DNA of 64,000 bases, from assembly GCF_036711975.1 (NCBI RefSeq), contig NC_091966.1, positions 11,043,501 through 11,107,500 of the forward strand, read 5' to 3'. How positions within the stretch are numbered: position 1 is the first letter of the stretch; every line of letters starts with the position of its first letter. The notes under the pieces are model-generated. The model was not told where the DNA came from. It made no database searches and was given only the letters and a program-made list of their open reading frames with translations. Positions 33,070-61,727 of the stretch are shown here, piece by piece. The DNA comes from Onthophagus taurus. Its lineage: Eukaryota; Arthropoda; Insecta; Coleoptera; Scarabaeidae. Made by a program: the position numbers and the translations under genes.

Positions 33070-36000
33070 ATTACATTTGTTGGATATCTGTAACACTTCT
33101 CTATCTAGATGTTCTTCATGTCTTAGAGTTACCGACAAATCTATCAGCAAGATGGGAGAATGGTTAAAGTTCATATCCCAAGTTTTTTTCCACCTGCCAC
33201 CCAACATAGCTTATATATCAGCGTATAGCTGATACATTTCGGGTTATGAAGAAATCAATTAGATCTAGGATGTTATTGGGTTGAGTTGAGTTGTGTTGTT
33301 TCGGACTTCAGTTGATTGTCTGCTTCACCTCACTCATTACCTTAGTATGAGAAGTTCATATGCTAGATCGATGACATGTTTTATTGCTATTATTAATACG
33401 TTAGATGTCATTTTCATTGCTGGCACGTAAAAATGTTCACTATTTCGTTTAATATTTCAACGTTTCAATTTTAAATTCAAAAGGTTACTATTGCCATCTA
33501 TGGAGAAAGTATTAACGCTAAGACTTCGAACCTACTGCGTTAGAGGGCACCACAAACAACAATGATGTAGATTTCGTTATTTTCTCGTAAATGAAATTTT
33601 AGCATTTATTTTTAAGAATTATACTCTAATTTATGATTGCCTTCTACATATAATTGTTTATAAAAAATATAAAAATTAAATAATAATAATTTGTAAATAC
33701 CGCAATACACCTGTCAGGAATCTATTGAGATAAAATTTTTATAGATCACCTGACGTAGATGTCATCATAAACGTCATTAAACATAACCTATTTTCGCGTT
33801 TTAAATAACACAGTTCCGTTTAGATAACGTTTATAGTAGAATTGTAGTATTTTTAGCAAATTTTGGTGGGAAGGAGATCAAATAAGTGTAGTGAATCCGA
33901 TCTTTAGTATGTAAATGTCGTTGAAATGCAGTGAAGCCTATCCGGAAAACCGTTCGTTTCGTTCGTTTGCACTCACTCCTCGGTGGTTCCGCGGTGGTGT
34001 ACGCGTTGTAATGGTCGGTTTTTGTGTTCGACATGTGCCGCAAACCGTCATAATATGTCCAGCGAAAACCATACCACATCTCGAAAGAATGCCATACCAA
34101 AACTCCATCTAATAACATCAAATATTATCTTAACAATAATGAAATCACCGGACAATGCAACGATATGGTATTAACCTGTCAGGTGAGCGCTATAAAATTT
34201 TAGTTTTTAAATCTAAAGCGGTTTTGTACATGTATTTGTATTTTACGTTAATCTGTCTGTTGGTCAACTTAAGAGGTATCATTAGATGGTCATTAGCTTT
34301 GATTTTTTTCTCGATTTGATTGCAAATTAACGTTTGGCCCACTTTCCACAAGATTTGCAATTTTGATGTTGTACCTATAAACTTGGAACTTGTTGTGGTT
34401 TTAGATTTGTATAGAAAACGTTTATTTAAAAGGGAAAAGTTGTTTCTTTTTTAATTTGTAATCCTCATGTGTATTGATTGTTATTTGAAATAACTTAATT
34501 GTCAAAAGTATCTACATTTTGTTTATTTGTACGATTGATGACTTAGTTTCTAAAAATTAATGAAGATTGGGAAATGTCTAAAGATACCAAATCGTTCGTA
34601 TGTAGAGAGTTAAGTGATTGTGGTCACATGTTTTAGAGTTGAAAGTTAAGTGATTAGTTTTAAAAGGTTTTCTTAATGAGCTTTTCTGATAACTTGCCTG
34701 AGTTTACTGTCATTTCAAAAATATTTTGGTACTATTGAAAACTTATGCTTATTCCAGTATTACACTATCATACTTCTATGTCATAGATCTATTATCAAAT
34801 ATTTGTAATGTAAAGTTTGATAAGAAAATATTATGGAAAATATGTTGTCGATTTACACTACATAGTATATTTGACCATATTATAAGAAGGAAAAACGAGA
34901 GCCTAAGCTACCCAAGCAAATCGTAATAATTTGGGAATTCAAAATCATTTATTGAGAGAACTAAAAAGTGAAGAACCAAAACATTACGAGAACTATTTAA
35001 GAATGGATTAGAAGAGCTTTTGTTTCAATTTCTTCGGCCCTGTCCTACTTGCTCAAACGCCACAGGTGTCTGAATTTTAAGGTACAAAATGGTACCTGTC
35101 TATGTGATTCTCCAATTCTATATTGTATGTTTGTGGTAAATTTACTTCCAACAGTGAAAGGAGCTAACTTTTCTGTTGCTTGAAAAATGTTATTAAATTT
35201 ATGTTAACCCTGGGCGTCTATGCTTCGTTGAATTGATGACACACGTTAACATTTTAACAGGTTCTCTCTCTTATTTTTGTTCGTTTTATGCTGATTTTTC
35301 GTATAACACTGCTTGTGGTTAAAGAGTTAGCGTGTGCGGATATGCAGTTAATAATACATTAAGTAAATATATTTGTGTAATTGTGCGTCCACGAAGCGTA
35401 GCCTTGGCGTAAGTTTTGAACTTTTAAATTTCGGGGTTGTGTTTTTGTTTGACTTAAGTTGCAAAGCTAACAGTGCACCACAAACTAAATGAATGACGAT
35501 ATCATCAAGTTTCTGTTTCTGATAAATATTGCTAATACTTTGTCATCATATATCCAAGAAGTGACAGTTCGAATGAACAATCAAAAAAATCTTACATGAT
35601 AAAATTTTTAGAATCAAACCAACGGAGATGTTGATACGTTCGACCAAATGTGTAGATGGCTCATGTGCCAATTTTTGAGAGTATTGAAATGGCTTGTATA
35701 AAGAATTGTGTCATTTATGCTCACATGTTCTTAACTAAAACAAAAACCTCTCAATCGCACGTGTTTCACGAAAAAATGCATTTTACTCTTGTCGAAAGTT
35801 AATTAACCGATAGACTGTTGATGAGGAGAATACAAAGAATACTAGAAAAAGGAAGATTCTGTTTGTCCATCCTCTAAACGACGAATAACGACATCACTCA
35901 GTACAAAATATGATAAAAGGTGATGGATACAAAATACAGCTTGTGATTCTTGCATATAATGTAACTTGGTTCTCATAAAAACGTGTTCATTTAGAAGTTA

Positions 36001-39000
36001 ATACATTATTTTACAAGATGAGAAGTGTTACTTATGTTTTTGCCAAGTTTATAGTGTTGAGTTTATTCAAAAAGATAATCAATCCGTTGTTGTAGTGAAG
36101 AAATGCTTTAATGCCCTAAGTCACTATCATAGAACCAATGGAAGAATGGAAACTATTCGTTTTGTAATGAGAAAATTCTTTTAGTTCATTCATCGAACGT
36201 GCGAAGAACACGATAAGCAAACGGCTTCAATTCTTGCATGAGCTGAATCTTGTAAGCTTATGAACAAAGATCTTTCTGCAAAATCTTCCATAAAGTGGAT
36301 AGATGAAGCCGCAATTGTTGACAAGTTGATTGTTTGACATTTAGATCTTTTTCAGCACTGCTGTACAGCAGCAATAATTGCTTCGGAGGCATTATTCAAG
36401 TAGAGTATGCGAGGTGCGAAGATGATTTTCAAAATAAATTTGCAAATTTTGCACACATTTTTGTATAAATGAAATTATAGTGGCTGGTACTGATTAGCCT
36501 GCTTTTCGTAATAAATGGCTTATTTTTAGAAGGAATTTTGACATGATGTCAAAAAATAGCTAGACTCAAATTCTCCTGGTCATAAGATATTTATCCCATT
36601 AAAACAGAATTTTATGAAAACGACTCTTCAGCTATATGTCACGATCATACTTAAAACTGAGATAACATCGTACATAGCCTGCAAATTAAGTAAAATCTTT
36701 AAATGAAAGCAATAGTATCTAAAGATAGAGTTTAGAATTTTGAACATGTACAATCAAATCAAACTGTCGTTTTATTTCTGGTCCCACGCAGAGGTTGGAA
36801 ATATAATCTAGATCTAGAAGATAGGTGGCTATGTAACTAACACTCCCGGTGAGTTATGGTAAAAAATAGCAAAATATACTCTTCAATGCTTAAAATTGTA
36901 AAAGAGAAGGTTAAATATAGGCCACTCCAGTTAATTATTTACTTCTCACTTATAAACTTCAAACATCCGTTATTATGTTAGTTTTGTTATAAAGTAATTT
37001 TGTATTATTTTTACAGTTTTATTTTTGTTTATATACCATTTAATTTAACCTCAACAATTTATTTTACAGACCAGAGATTACAAACAATAGTAGTTTGTAT
37101 GCAACAAAAATAATATACTATCTATCTGAAGGTGTGTTTACTGTTGCTCGAAAACTCTAAAGATTATTTAAATTGATAGAATACAATATTAAAGAATGTA
37201 CCTCTTACATTAAAAAAAACCTTTGTAATACCAAAAGTCAAAATATAGAATTAGATGAAAATTTCAATAACGAAGTAATTTGTTATGATTTGTAATAAAG
37301 ATAGAATAAAATTAAATAAAAATGATAGTTAATGAAGTTAATAAAATTGGCTCTGCATATTTTATGTTCTTTATTTCTCAAAATAACTAAACCACAACTC
37401 AGCTGTTTAAATAGTGTTATTGCTGTTTTGTTAGGATTTTGAAAACAATATATGTTTTTGAAGGATTTTTATATTTGCGGTAATAAATTTCATCAAATAA
37501 CGTGTTATGGATCACGATATTTCTTCGACTTGGCCTTCTATATATGGGTATGTTATGTTTTCTATAATCAAATCGCCATAATTATTTTCAATTATCAAAT
37601 TAAATCTTGAAATTATGTTGTCAGTTCTTGGTTGTTTGCAGTTTATTGATCGCAGTAACTCGAAGAGTTTAATTAAAAGATATTTAAAGAATTTATCCTT
37701 TCTCCTGATTTTAATAAAATTTGTTTATTTTTCAGTAATAAAATGTACAGTTTTGCTTTAGATATTTTATAAAAAAAGATTAAAGCATTAGAAAATATTT
37801 AAAGATCATTGAGTTAGATTTAATGAGTGGAATAAGACTTTTAATTCACTTAAACTCATTGAAACAGAAATTTGTATTTCGCTCTACTTAGCGTAGATAA
37901 CCACTGCTTCTCAAATGGATTTTTCCACAAATAAACATTCTTTATTTGTGAGATTACGGAAGATAATTTGTTACTCAGCCATTCATCTCGTTTCTCAAAT
38001 ATTTCTAAATAAATTGAAATTTGTAAACCATATGCAAAATAGATTGCATCTTTAAAATGAGGTTTCGTCCTTATGTTTAGAAATTAGTAGTCCATTAGAT
38101 TGGCTAATAGACATCATGTTATATGATCCCAAAAACGTGTAAAACGATTTTTCTTAGTTGCAGATATAATTTTTTGGAGCAGCTTCGTGAATACTTTATA
38201 AAGACTATATATATAAAGTATAATAACAAAAAATACAACATATTATTCTATAAAAGCATTTTTTTTTATTATTCTTTGTGTTGACATTGAATTATCATAT
38301 GAATTAATACTCTAAATTAGTAGTGTCATTGCTATCTCTTAGCCATCTAATAAGGGGCAGAGAAAGCTTCTAATTTCTCCCCAAAACTGTCTATACCATT
38401 TAAATATTTTCATTTATTTATCAAATCGAGTCTCCATATAGTCGCTATGAGACTATAATCAAACTACAAGCATGTTTCGAAGTAGTTATATTCACAAAAC
38501 AGAACAAAAAATCTTAATAAATTATCTTTGTAATTCAGCTGTTTTGTAAAATAATTCTTTTTATCAGTTTATTGAATACGTTCCATAATATTGCTGCGCG
38601 CTATAGATAATATTATTTTTTATATGAATAATATTAGGTGCAAATATAACTGTGTAGGTAATTATAAAAATACATGTTCTGAAAATTGTCAGATTTGAAA
38701 TTATCGGATCAACGTCATTTCGAAAGGTCAGAATGAAGAAGTCAATGTGTTGAGTGATTTCCTTAAGATTCCTATGCGTACTGCTGCCCAGCTTAGATAC
38801 GTGCAGCAATGAAACTATTCATCTGCATTCGACTCAATGCCTCATTTAACATTTAATCACTGTTATTTTCATTTTGATAAGTAATGCAATTAAAATTTAT
38901 AATTATTCTGTTATCTATTTTTGTTTTGTGTAGTGGCGAGTTTTTACTAGTGACAAGAGTTCACTAATTGTAAGAGAGTTTATAGAGATGTTAGTTACTG

Positions 39001-42000
39001 CTTACACATTTATGTAAGAATTTAATATGCATATTTAGCTTTGCATGTAATAATTTGGATTAATTTTTATTTACATAAGTCTATAACTATGTAACTGCGT
39101 AACAGTAGCAAGCTATCGTTAACTTCCAGTGAAAATTAATACAATAACTGAGTTCAATCAGAATAATAATTAATAAATTATTTTATGAAAAGGACTAGCG
39201 GGTGTGAGTGCCAAAAAATGTACAAGATATTTATCCTTCAGTATTTTAGCACCAATTAGAAAATGTTTAGTACCAGGCTATATCTTTCCGTCCACCCCTT
39301 TAGCAAAGTTTTTACTTACTAAACATTTCTCAAAAACTAACAATCCTTGCCCATAAAAAAGTATACTCATGCAGATCTTTCTTTGCCCTTTCGCAAAATA
39401 TTATGATAGTGTCACAATAAAAGGAGAATGGTCCATGCGCTATCATTTGAACATCGCGATCTGGAAGAGATCATCGGAAATCAACTGTAATTTTGGATTA
39501 TAATAACACCAAGGGTGATGTAAAGCTAGATGACTATTCCAATTTTTGTTGAATCTGTTGATATTGCTTTTTTGAATACATTTATTATATGTATATACAA
39601 TTAAAAATATGGATTGGAAGAATATTTGTAGTTATCGAGCACGGATTGTTTTAAGATCTTTTGGTACAGATTTAAGTCTAACATTTATAATTGATCTGAA
39701 AATTTGTACCAATTACTGACTAGTTTGAGCAGTAAAATGACGAGCAATCATTAAACATCACATTAATTGATTAATAATATATCCGTTCAGCTCTACTTGG
39801 TTTGATGGCAGATGACATAACTATCTTCCATTTCAATTATTCAAAGAATACACTTTAAGCAGTGAGCTGAACCAATACTGAAAAGTGGTGATTGTGTCTA
39901 TAAACAGCCCAAGTTCAAGTTGACGGCTAAGATGATGTTTATAAGATATCTTCTAGCTACGATCAGATCATCTTTAGGAACTTCTTGTGGTCTCCACAAG
40001 TTGTTAGAAAACCAATTGAATTCCTAATTGAAAGAATTGGAGCTCACTTACTAATCGGTCAAGCTCATCGTTCTGTTCCACCTTTATTTTGTTTTACAAT
40101 GAAAAAGGCGGCTCCCATGGTTTAAAGCAACACAAGTAGTTAAGATGAATACACACTACAACTATTACAACCTTCTTAAGCAAACGCTACAAAAAGTTCT
40201 CTTATCGTGAATAGTATAACGGTTTAAAACGGGTGTAACTAAAGCACTAGAACTTGTATCTTCCAAGATTAATCGAAGTTTATGAGTGTTGTATATTTTA
40301 GCTTTTAAAGAACGTTTGTTTTTAACTGAAATAAACTGAACAAGAATTTAATTGCAAAACTGGTTGAAACTACTGCCACATTAGTTTAATTTCTTTTTAA
40401 TTCCTTATAGAGATTCGTTTTTTTTTCTAAAGAATAAAATTACATTTTTTTTGTTTGCATTGGACAATTTACATATTATGGAAATATGAATTCAAATGCT
40501 TAATTAGTTTGTTGGAGCGAAGGCAAAATTACAATTCAAAGAGAAACTGTTATATTGCCAATTACTTGACCCACATACTCTCAAATGCATCTCATCATTA
40601 ACTCGGTAATCTTGCTTGGTAATTAGCTACGAAAATTACTGCTTACCTTACCGTGATTAAAATTTTATTCGAGGAATTTTAATCTTTTATCTTCCTTAAT
40701 GATATTTATTAAAAATGATGTTTTGTATTTTTTTATCTCGCCTGAATGGTAGATAGTATCTTTCGTCTTATTCCGATTCGTTTTATCGCTTGACTTCCTG
40801 ATCAAATTACTTGAATTTTAATGAAATCCTCATCGAAGTTAAAAGATAAATAAAGTAAATAAATAATCGAAAGACTTTTTTGATAATCATGTTTTTTAAC
40901 GCGTGTTACTTAAAAGTTGTAATACGGTAGGTATGTTCACTTTAATAATAAATGATAACTATCAGTTTCTTTTATAGGAATAGATTAGAAAGATTAAATT
41001 ATTGATTTGAAACCATATCGTCCAATTAAGAAAATTAATCGATAGGCATTAATGCCCCTAATTTTTTCCAATCAAATTCTAATGAAAATTAAAAATCGTA
41101 ACACAATTGCCCTCGGCTTATCGGTGACTATGTACTGATAATTTTCAGGCGTAATGAAAGATATAATCGAATTTCCACCTTGGTATCTAGTCTTCATTTT
41201 ATCATGTATTTAAGTGCAAAGCAAATATTTCTATAAATAAAGATTTTCACTTAAATTATTTAAAAAAGTGTTCTCGGTTAATTGAAAATTGAATTTATCA
41301 AAATCGTTTTGAAATCAATGATGATTATTATTATGAATACTTAAGATGTTAAATGCATTACAGAATCTAAGGAGTAAACCTACGCACACACTTTCTCTCT
41401 TATATTGCACATATCTAAAATATGAAGACTAAAAATGAACTATGATTGATTATGTTCCCATTTACTTTCTCAATGAAAAGAAACTATTATATACATTAAT
41501 ACAATTGTGTAATTTACAAATAGTGAATTGTGCTTATATCGTTTTCTTGTTCTGTATATAAACCGTATAATTTTATCACTTCCGATGTATCTCTCGTAAC
41601 CGACTCGTTATCCTTGAAAATAAGGTTGCGTACCACCTTTTTAATATCGCAATTTATGCATATTGCATACTTACATTTATACTTATTTTCAAAATCTTAT
41701 TTATATTTTTATTATTTTAGGTATATTCCTCCAGAAAAAAATGGAATCTTTCGGAAACGAATACCACTCTATACACATAAAATAGCCGCAGGTAAGCGTA
41801 AAGTAAACGTAGACTAAAAGAGCATCATTGTTTACATTTTAAGTTAACTTTTAAAAGAATCTCCAAATAAAACTGCGTCTATTTTTGTCTTGATAACGAT
41901 CCGTGTAAATAGAAGTATTAAATACGGGGCGGAAGTTATTTCTAAAATAATTAAATAAACTAAACGAAATCAAATAAAATGACCGTTTCAGTATTTGTTA

Positions 42001-42390
42001 ATCCATTCCCTGTAACTTAAAGCAATTGTTAAATGATAAGATATACACGCGTTCATGAGATAATGATCAACGAAAACCTGCGAAACGTTCCACAGTTTTA
42101 ACGTTGTCGTTATGTTGGCAGGTTTTAACCGAGATATCGCGAGTTCACACCTTTAATAAAAATCGAAAAGTAAACGTTAAAAGTTGTAGAGCAAAAAAAA
42201 GTTGCAAACTCAACGACGGAGTAAGTTCTAATAAAAACCGTGACAAAGTTTTAAAAGAACTTTAAGTAAATGGTTATTTAAATCTAAACACGTCACTTTA
42301 AATTTTTCTTAAACGTTTAATTGTTTCCTTTTCGATGTATATTTAGATGCAAGTCTCATTTTAGAGTTAGTTAAAAAGAAAGTTTGTTCT
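33070..42390. other. Gene-poor region upstream of the PP1 subunit gene
   Basis: No coding exon can be supported in 9 kb. Weak hints only: a GC-richer block at 33850-34185 ending in a good donor (TGTCAG|GTGAGC), and a small interval at 41721-41790 with consensus acceptor (tattttag) and donor (GCAG|GTAAGC). Either could be a 5' untranslated exon of the downstream gene. Decayed frames around 36050-36400 vaguely recall a mariner N-terminus but are not firm enough to call. Confidence 0.4.
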
Positions 42391-42422
42391 TTTAGTGTTG
42401 AATAAGGTGTAAAACAAAAAAT

Positions 42423-56790
<14,368 letters not shown>

Positions 56791-56825
56791 TTATTTTTTC
56801 AAGAAAATGAAGTGGATTACCAGAG

Positions 56826-56831
56826 AATAAA
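56826..56831 (+). terminator. Polyadenylation signal AATAAA
   Basis: It lies 35 bp after the stop of the PP1 subunit gene. A second AATAAA at 56944-56949 is followed by a G/T-rich stretch (cagggtgtttgtag) and may be the one used. Confidence 0.5.
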
Positions 56832-56959
56832 AATTGTTGGATAATGGAAATCTTTTGCAAAAATTACTGGAAAATGGTTATTTTATTTTCGTTTTTGTTT
56901 GTAAAACGTTAACTATATTTGTCTTTTTGTTTAGTGAATTCATAATAAAATTAAATCAG

Positions 56960-58185
56960 GGTGTTTGTAGTTAGCTAGAAAATTAGAATTGACCACTTTA
57001 TAGGTCAAATTCATTGAGATATAATAAATTTTTAAATAATGTCGTGAAAAAAATGTATTCTCAATAGAAACAAAAATTTAGGGTTATCCAAAATTCCAAA
57101 TTAAATTTTTATATTTCTTCCTTGTAATTTTTCTTTCTTTACTTTCTTAGACAATTTATTAATTTAATAAACTTATTGATATTTGATAAGTCATTTAGAA
57201 AATCAAAAAAAAAAGATATAGTGAACCCTTTAACGAACATAATAATTTTATGCATTTCTTTTTTAGGAAATAAATGATCCCAATGTAGATACGGAATTTG
57301 AAACAAACTACTAAAATATGGTTTACGAGTTAATAAGATAAAAAAAAGTATCATAAGACGTGTTTTCACGTCATCGTCCCTACTCCTATCACAATTTCTG
57401 CTGCCTAGCTATCAGGAATCAACCCAAGTTTAAAGAACTTGACATGTAATTAATGATATATTGGTGTGTTTATTGACGTGGTACATTCAGAGGTTGATTC
57501 CTGATCATTGCTGCCAACTAAAACTTATTGAACATATAGTAAATATTTTTCACTTTATGTATTTAGAAAAAATTATTTAATTTATAAACGCATTGTGTTC
57601 TTTAGTTTCTCTAGAACGTTTGAATCTTTATCAACATCATGTATGTGGAAATATGTTTAAATTGTATTTTTTATGGAGAGATCTGCGATTCGTGTAATGT
57701 CAAGATTAAATAATTTTGAGCGTATTTCTGATCAGTTTGAGTACAGTATCAAAACCAGTTGTTGTCGGAAATGGATAATTCAGCATTATGTGTGTGTGTT
57801 ATATGCAAAACTCGTATTCTTCAGTTCCTAAATGGTATAACTTAAGAAGTTCATGTTACCAATCTCCTTGTCTTTGGAATCTCTGTTCAGACTTCTTAAT
57901 AAAGGTATTACCAGTTGCTTTCCAGTTTTCCTCTTGTCTGTCCAGTCTTCTTTTCCCTCTCCACTCGTTTTCCTTATTACCCAGTCTTTTCAGAGTTTCT
58001 TATGTATCCAGCATCCTTCTTACTTTTCTAGTTTTTGCTCAATCCCATTCTGCCAAGCCGTTTTTTTCTCTTTCCAATGATTCACGATCACATCAAGGCA
58101 ATTAGCTTGGTTATCTCGTTTAGTCTGGGCGCACGAGTTCAAAAAGTCTGCAACTATTTGGCGCAATGTTGCAATTTTTTCAAAG
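56960..58185. other. Intergenic DNA, no gene seen
   Basis: AT-rich spacer between the PP1 subunit gene and a LINE relic. The plus-strand frames near 57788-58105 lie partly opposite the end of that relic and have no motif. Confidence 0.4.
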
Positions 58186-58189
58186 TTGC

Positions 58190-59375
58190 ATTTGTCGAGT
58201 AATATTTGCGAAACAAGTTGACTAAAGGACATAAAACCTGGACAAACATTCTCCACCGGCTTCTGTTCAGTGCCATCAGCTTTACTTCTCCCCTTTCTTT
58301 TCCATCTCCTTCTCCTTCATAATAGTCCTCTTCCATGTTGTCCTGGGCCTTCCTCTTCGTCAGCTGCCAGTTTAGTGCTTGTTTCGTGACATTGTTGTGC
58401 TATGTTCTTAGTGTGTGTCTAACCCACTTCTATTTGTATTTCCTTATCGCTAGTTTCATTTTTTTTTTATTTCGCCTGTCGTAGGAGATTTTCATTTGGT
58501 ACAAAATCTGACCATTGTATTCGTAATATCTTTCTAAAACTTCATGAATACTTGCATCACGTTTACTATATTTTAGGTCATCTTTCATGTTTCGCTTCCG
58601 TAGAATAAGATAGATTTTATGTTGGTGTTTAATATGCGAATCTTGCTTTTCCTGGATAGTTGAGGAGTTCCATACGTCCTTTAACATTCCAAACGCCTGT
58701 TCCTCCGTCTTTTGTTGCCATACTACCCAGGTAGCAGAACTCTTCGATTTACTATATGTTTTCGCTGTATAATGTAAGTGGTTGTGCATTGTCTGTGATG
58801 ATGTGCATTGCTGATATTTTCTTTGTATATATCTTTAGCCCTACTTGCCCGCACCATTCTGTTATTTTATTTAGTTTTGTTTGCATGTCTGTTACAATCG
58901 GTTGCAATCTAGTACAATATTGAATAGTAGATAATCCTTGCTTTCATTCCTGTCTTGACTGTTATTTGGTTACTAAACTTGCCCCTATACAGCACCTTGC
59001 TTTTTGCCTCGTGGTACAGTGACTCTATAATGTTAATGATTTCGTCGGATCTTTGCCAAAATTTTCCATACTGCAGCATGCTTCAATGAATCGAAGGCTC
59101 TTTTAAAGTCAGGTATAGCGGGATCTCCACTCATGTGATTGTTCAATGATGATTCGGAGTGTATTTACGCGATCAACACACGACTTGTTGTGACGAAAAC
59201 CTGCTTCTTGTCTCTATTACTTATTCTAATCTACTTTTTAAGATTTGGGCCAGTATTTTGTTGATGATATTTAAAAGTGTGATGCCCCGCCAGTTTATGC
59301 ATTTACTTAGGTCTCCATTTTTGGGATGTTTTATAATTGTGCTTTCTTTCCAACTCTCCAGCATAAACGCCATCT
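58190..59375 (-). mobile_element. LINE ORF2 remnant (RT to C-terminus)
   Basis: Minus-strand blocks run from SWKESTIIKHPKNGDLS and CINWRGITLLNIINKILAQI (RT fingers, 59240-59370), through FKRAFDSLKH near 59090 (first catalytic Asp block), then a deleted centre. The C-terminal region follows: the 119-codon frame at 58430-58789 (with KIYLILRKRNMKDD), a VRHTLR-type block and LALNW, and finally MALNRSRWRMFVQVLCP near 58215-58280. The order and ending are those of an insect LINE with a C-terminal R..WR..V..LCP signature. Stops and frameshifts make it inactive. Confidence 0.7.
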
Positions 59376-59379
59376 AACA

Positions 59380-61720
59380 TTTAGACTTAGTTTTCCCGTC
59401 AAATATATAAATCATGTTTTATTTGGATCGCAACCACATAGTCAGTTATTTATTAACAACTGATTTAAATTAAATTACTTAACAAAATAAGTAACAACAT
59501 ATTTATGTGCGTTAAAGGGTTTTGCTTTTTTGATTGAAAGTGTTTTAACTTCACCTTTTATGAATTAAATTTTTCCAACCAATTCCTATTTCTACCAATC
59601 CATTTCTATTCTAATGCCAATTTATTTTATTTTAGTTATATTGTTATAAAAACCGTTTTATTCCAACATAGCTTAAACAGTTTCATATTTTATTTAAATT
59701 TAAAAAAAAATAATTAAAATCTTTTAGTTTTTTATAAATTTTATTTCACTTTTTCAATCTAAATCTATAATAAGCTATGTTTTGAAAAAAGAATTTATTC
59801 ATTTTATTACGATTTTTGCTCCACCTCATCAATAATACTTACTTATAATATGCACATAACGTTTCATAAAAGAAAATCTAGTTACATATCACTATTATAA
59901 ATAGCACAACGAATTTATTGTAGGTAGTTTTTATTAACATACAAAAAAAGCTATACTTCAATAAAACACACTTCATTAAGAAAAACATTTAATCATGCAC
60001 ACGATGAAAGTATTATTTTAAAAGTATTTTTAATCCAATCTTGCGTTTAGTCCAATTGTAACTTAAACTTAAAAATTAACTAAATTATAAAGAATTTACT
60101 GAATTTAAAGACTTTGTTACTGCCAAATTTTGTTGTCAAACTCAAATACAAGTTTTTTAAAATCTTTTTAAATTAAATTAGAATGTAATACATTTTTAAC
60201 TATTTACCGATTGAATTAATTGAAAATAAATTTACTAAAATGTCTTTCTGATAGACTGATTAAAACTGAATCAAAAATTTTTGAGGAATAATATTTGAAA
60301 TAAAGAAACTTTAAGAGAACTGTGAAGGTGATTACTTCAGTTAAAATATAAACTACTTAAACTACTAATGTACTTAAATAAATTAAATAATTAAATAAAA
60401 GTTCACATTCCGAAATAATGTGATATTTTGAAACCATGTTTATTATATTCACATTTTGTGATAGAGTTTATTAAATTTAAAAAAATGAATAGATGAACGC
60501 AATAAGAATTTTCGATATATACATTTAACTTTATAGAGATAGATAATTTAGATAGATTAAAAAACAAAGCTGTAATACAAGGGAATTATTGCCTTACTCA
60601 TTTACTGAGAAGTAAAGACGGATTAAAGTCGGTATAAACGAGTACCTATTATGATGTTATTATACTATGAATATATTTACACATGTTACTTGTTATCGTG
60701 AATAGGTTATTTTTATTATTATTTGGTGTACAATTGTAATTTACCCCTTTGTATTTATAATTTATTATTTCTTTTTAAATATAAGTTTTTTTCCCCTCTT
60801 CCTTTATTATGTAGTATACGCTGAATGAATTCTGTCGCGGTTCCTAAAAAGAAAACTTACTACGTTTCTGATTACTTTTTGTATGTGTTATTCTATGAAA
60901 TACATGTACTGATACAAAAAAAAATCTTTAGTATTTATCCTTTAATTGATATTCTTTTCAGTTATGAAGAATCTAAGGGCAGGTTAGTTAACGTGGAATG
61001 CTTATTATTTATTTGATATGTGATTAAACGTAATGTGCATCTAATAATGCAATTGCAGATTTGTTTGACAGATAGTCATTGTATATTTCAGCTTCAAATA
61101 CATACTGGTTGGTTTATTCTATCATCTGAAATTATTGTAAGATAAAACATAAGTCCGTGCAATTTGGGTTCAATATTTACTGCATATTTGTTTTAATTCG
61201 TTCAATATAGACAAAAAAAAACATGAAAAGGTAAATTAGAACTTGGCTTAAAAAACCAAATTGTTATTGTGTGTATATGTTACGGGCCAAAACCAGTTCC
61301 AGACTAAACTAGTTTTCCTAGGCCACACCATTTTCAGGATTAACTAGTTCAGCCTAAGATAAACTACGTTGGCCTGATAATAAATTCATTCTTCAAGCTA
61401 AATTAATATCACCTAGGATCTGTCTAAAGTCTAAATGGAAAAAAAAACAATAAAGCCATACGACGTACAATGCAGCTAAATGTTGTTTTACCAAAATAGA
61501 GATCTTTGTATTCTGGCTTAAAGGTAAGAAGAAGAATGCGTACAATACATCTTGATTGGTAGATCATTCTAGTATTTGTTTATAATCTTTATTTGCGACT
61601 TGTTGATTTTTTGAGAGTTTGTATATAGTTCTACCCATGAAGAGGTACTTTGTGTAAACATAATAATAAAACGGAATTTGTTATACTAAGTACTAAAAAT
61701 GTGATCTTCTAATAATTTGG
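59380..61720. other. AT-rich intergenic DNA, no gene seen
   Basis: Long AT-rich stretch with only short open frames. Around 61290-61440 a few short phrases (actagtt, cctagg) recur, but no structure is clear. Confidence 0.45.
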
Positions 61721-61727
61721 TCAGGAA
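61720..61727. repeat. Target-site duplication, left copy (gtcaggaa)
   Basis: An exact 8-bp match to 63051-63058 on the other side of the hAT element. Eight base pairs is the diagnostic length for hAT insertions. Confidence 0.85.

Noticed and set aside
36050-36420. A frame suggesting a mariner N-terminus (ALSHYHRTNGRMETIRFVMR)
   Set aside because: The similarity is too vague, and no catalytic block follows in the expected position.
38564-38809. An 81-codon minus frame
   Set aside because: Hydrophobic AT-rich composition, no start context and no recognised domain.
57788-58105. Plus frames of 105 and 75 codons rich in Phe, Ser and Leu
   Set aside because: Low-complexity shadow frames partly opposite the 3' end of a LINE relic; no motif.
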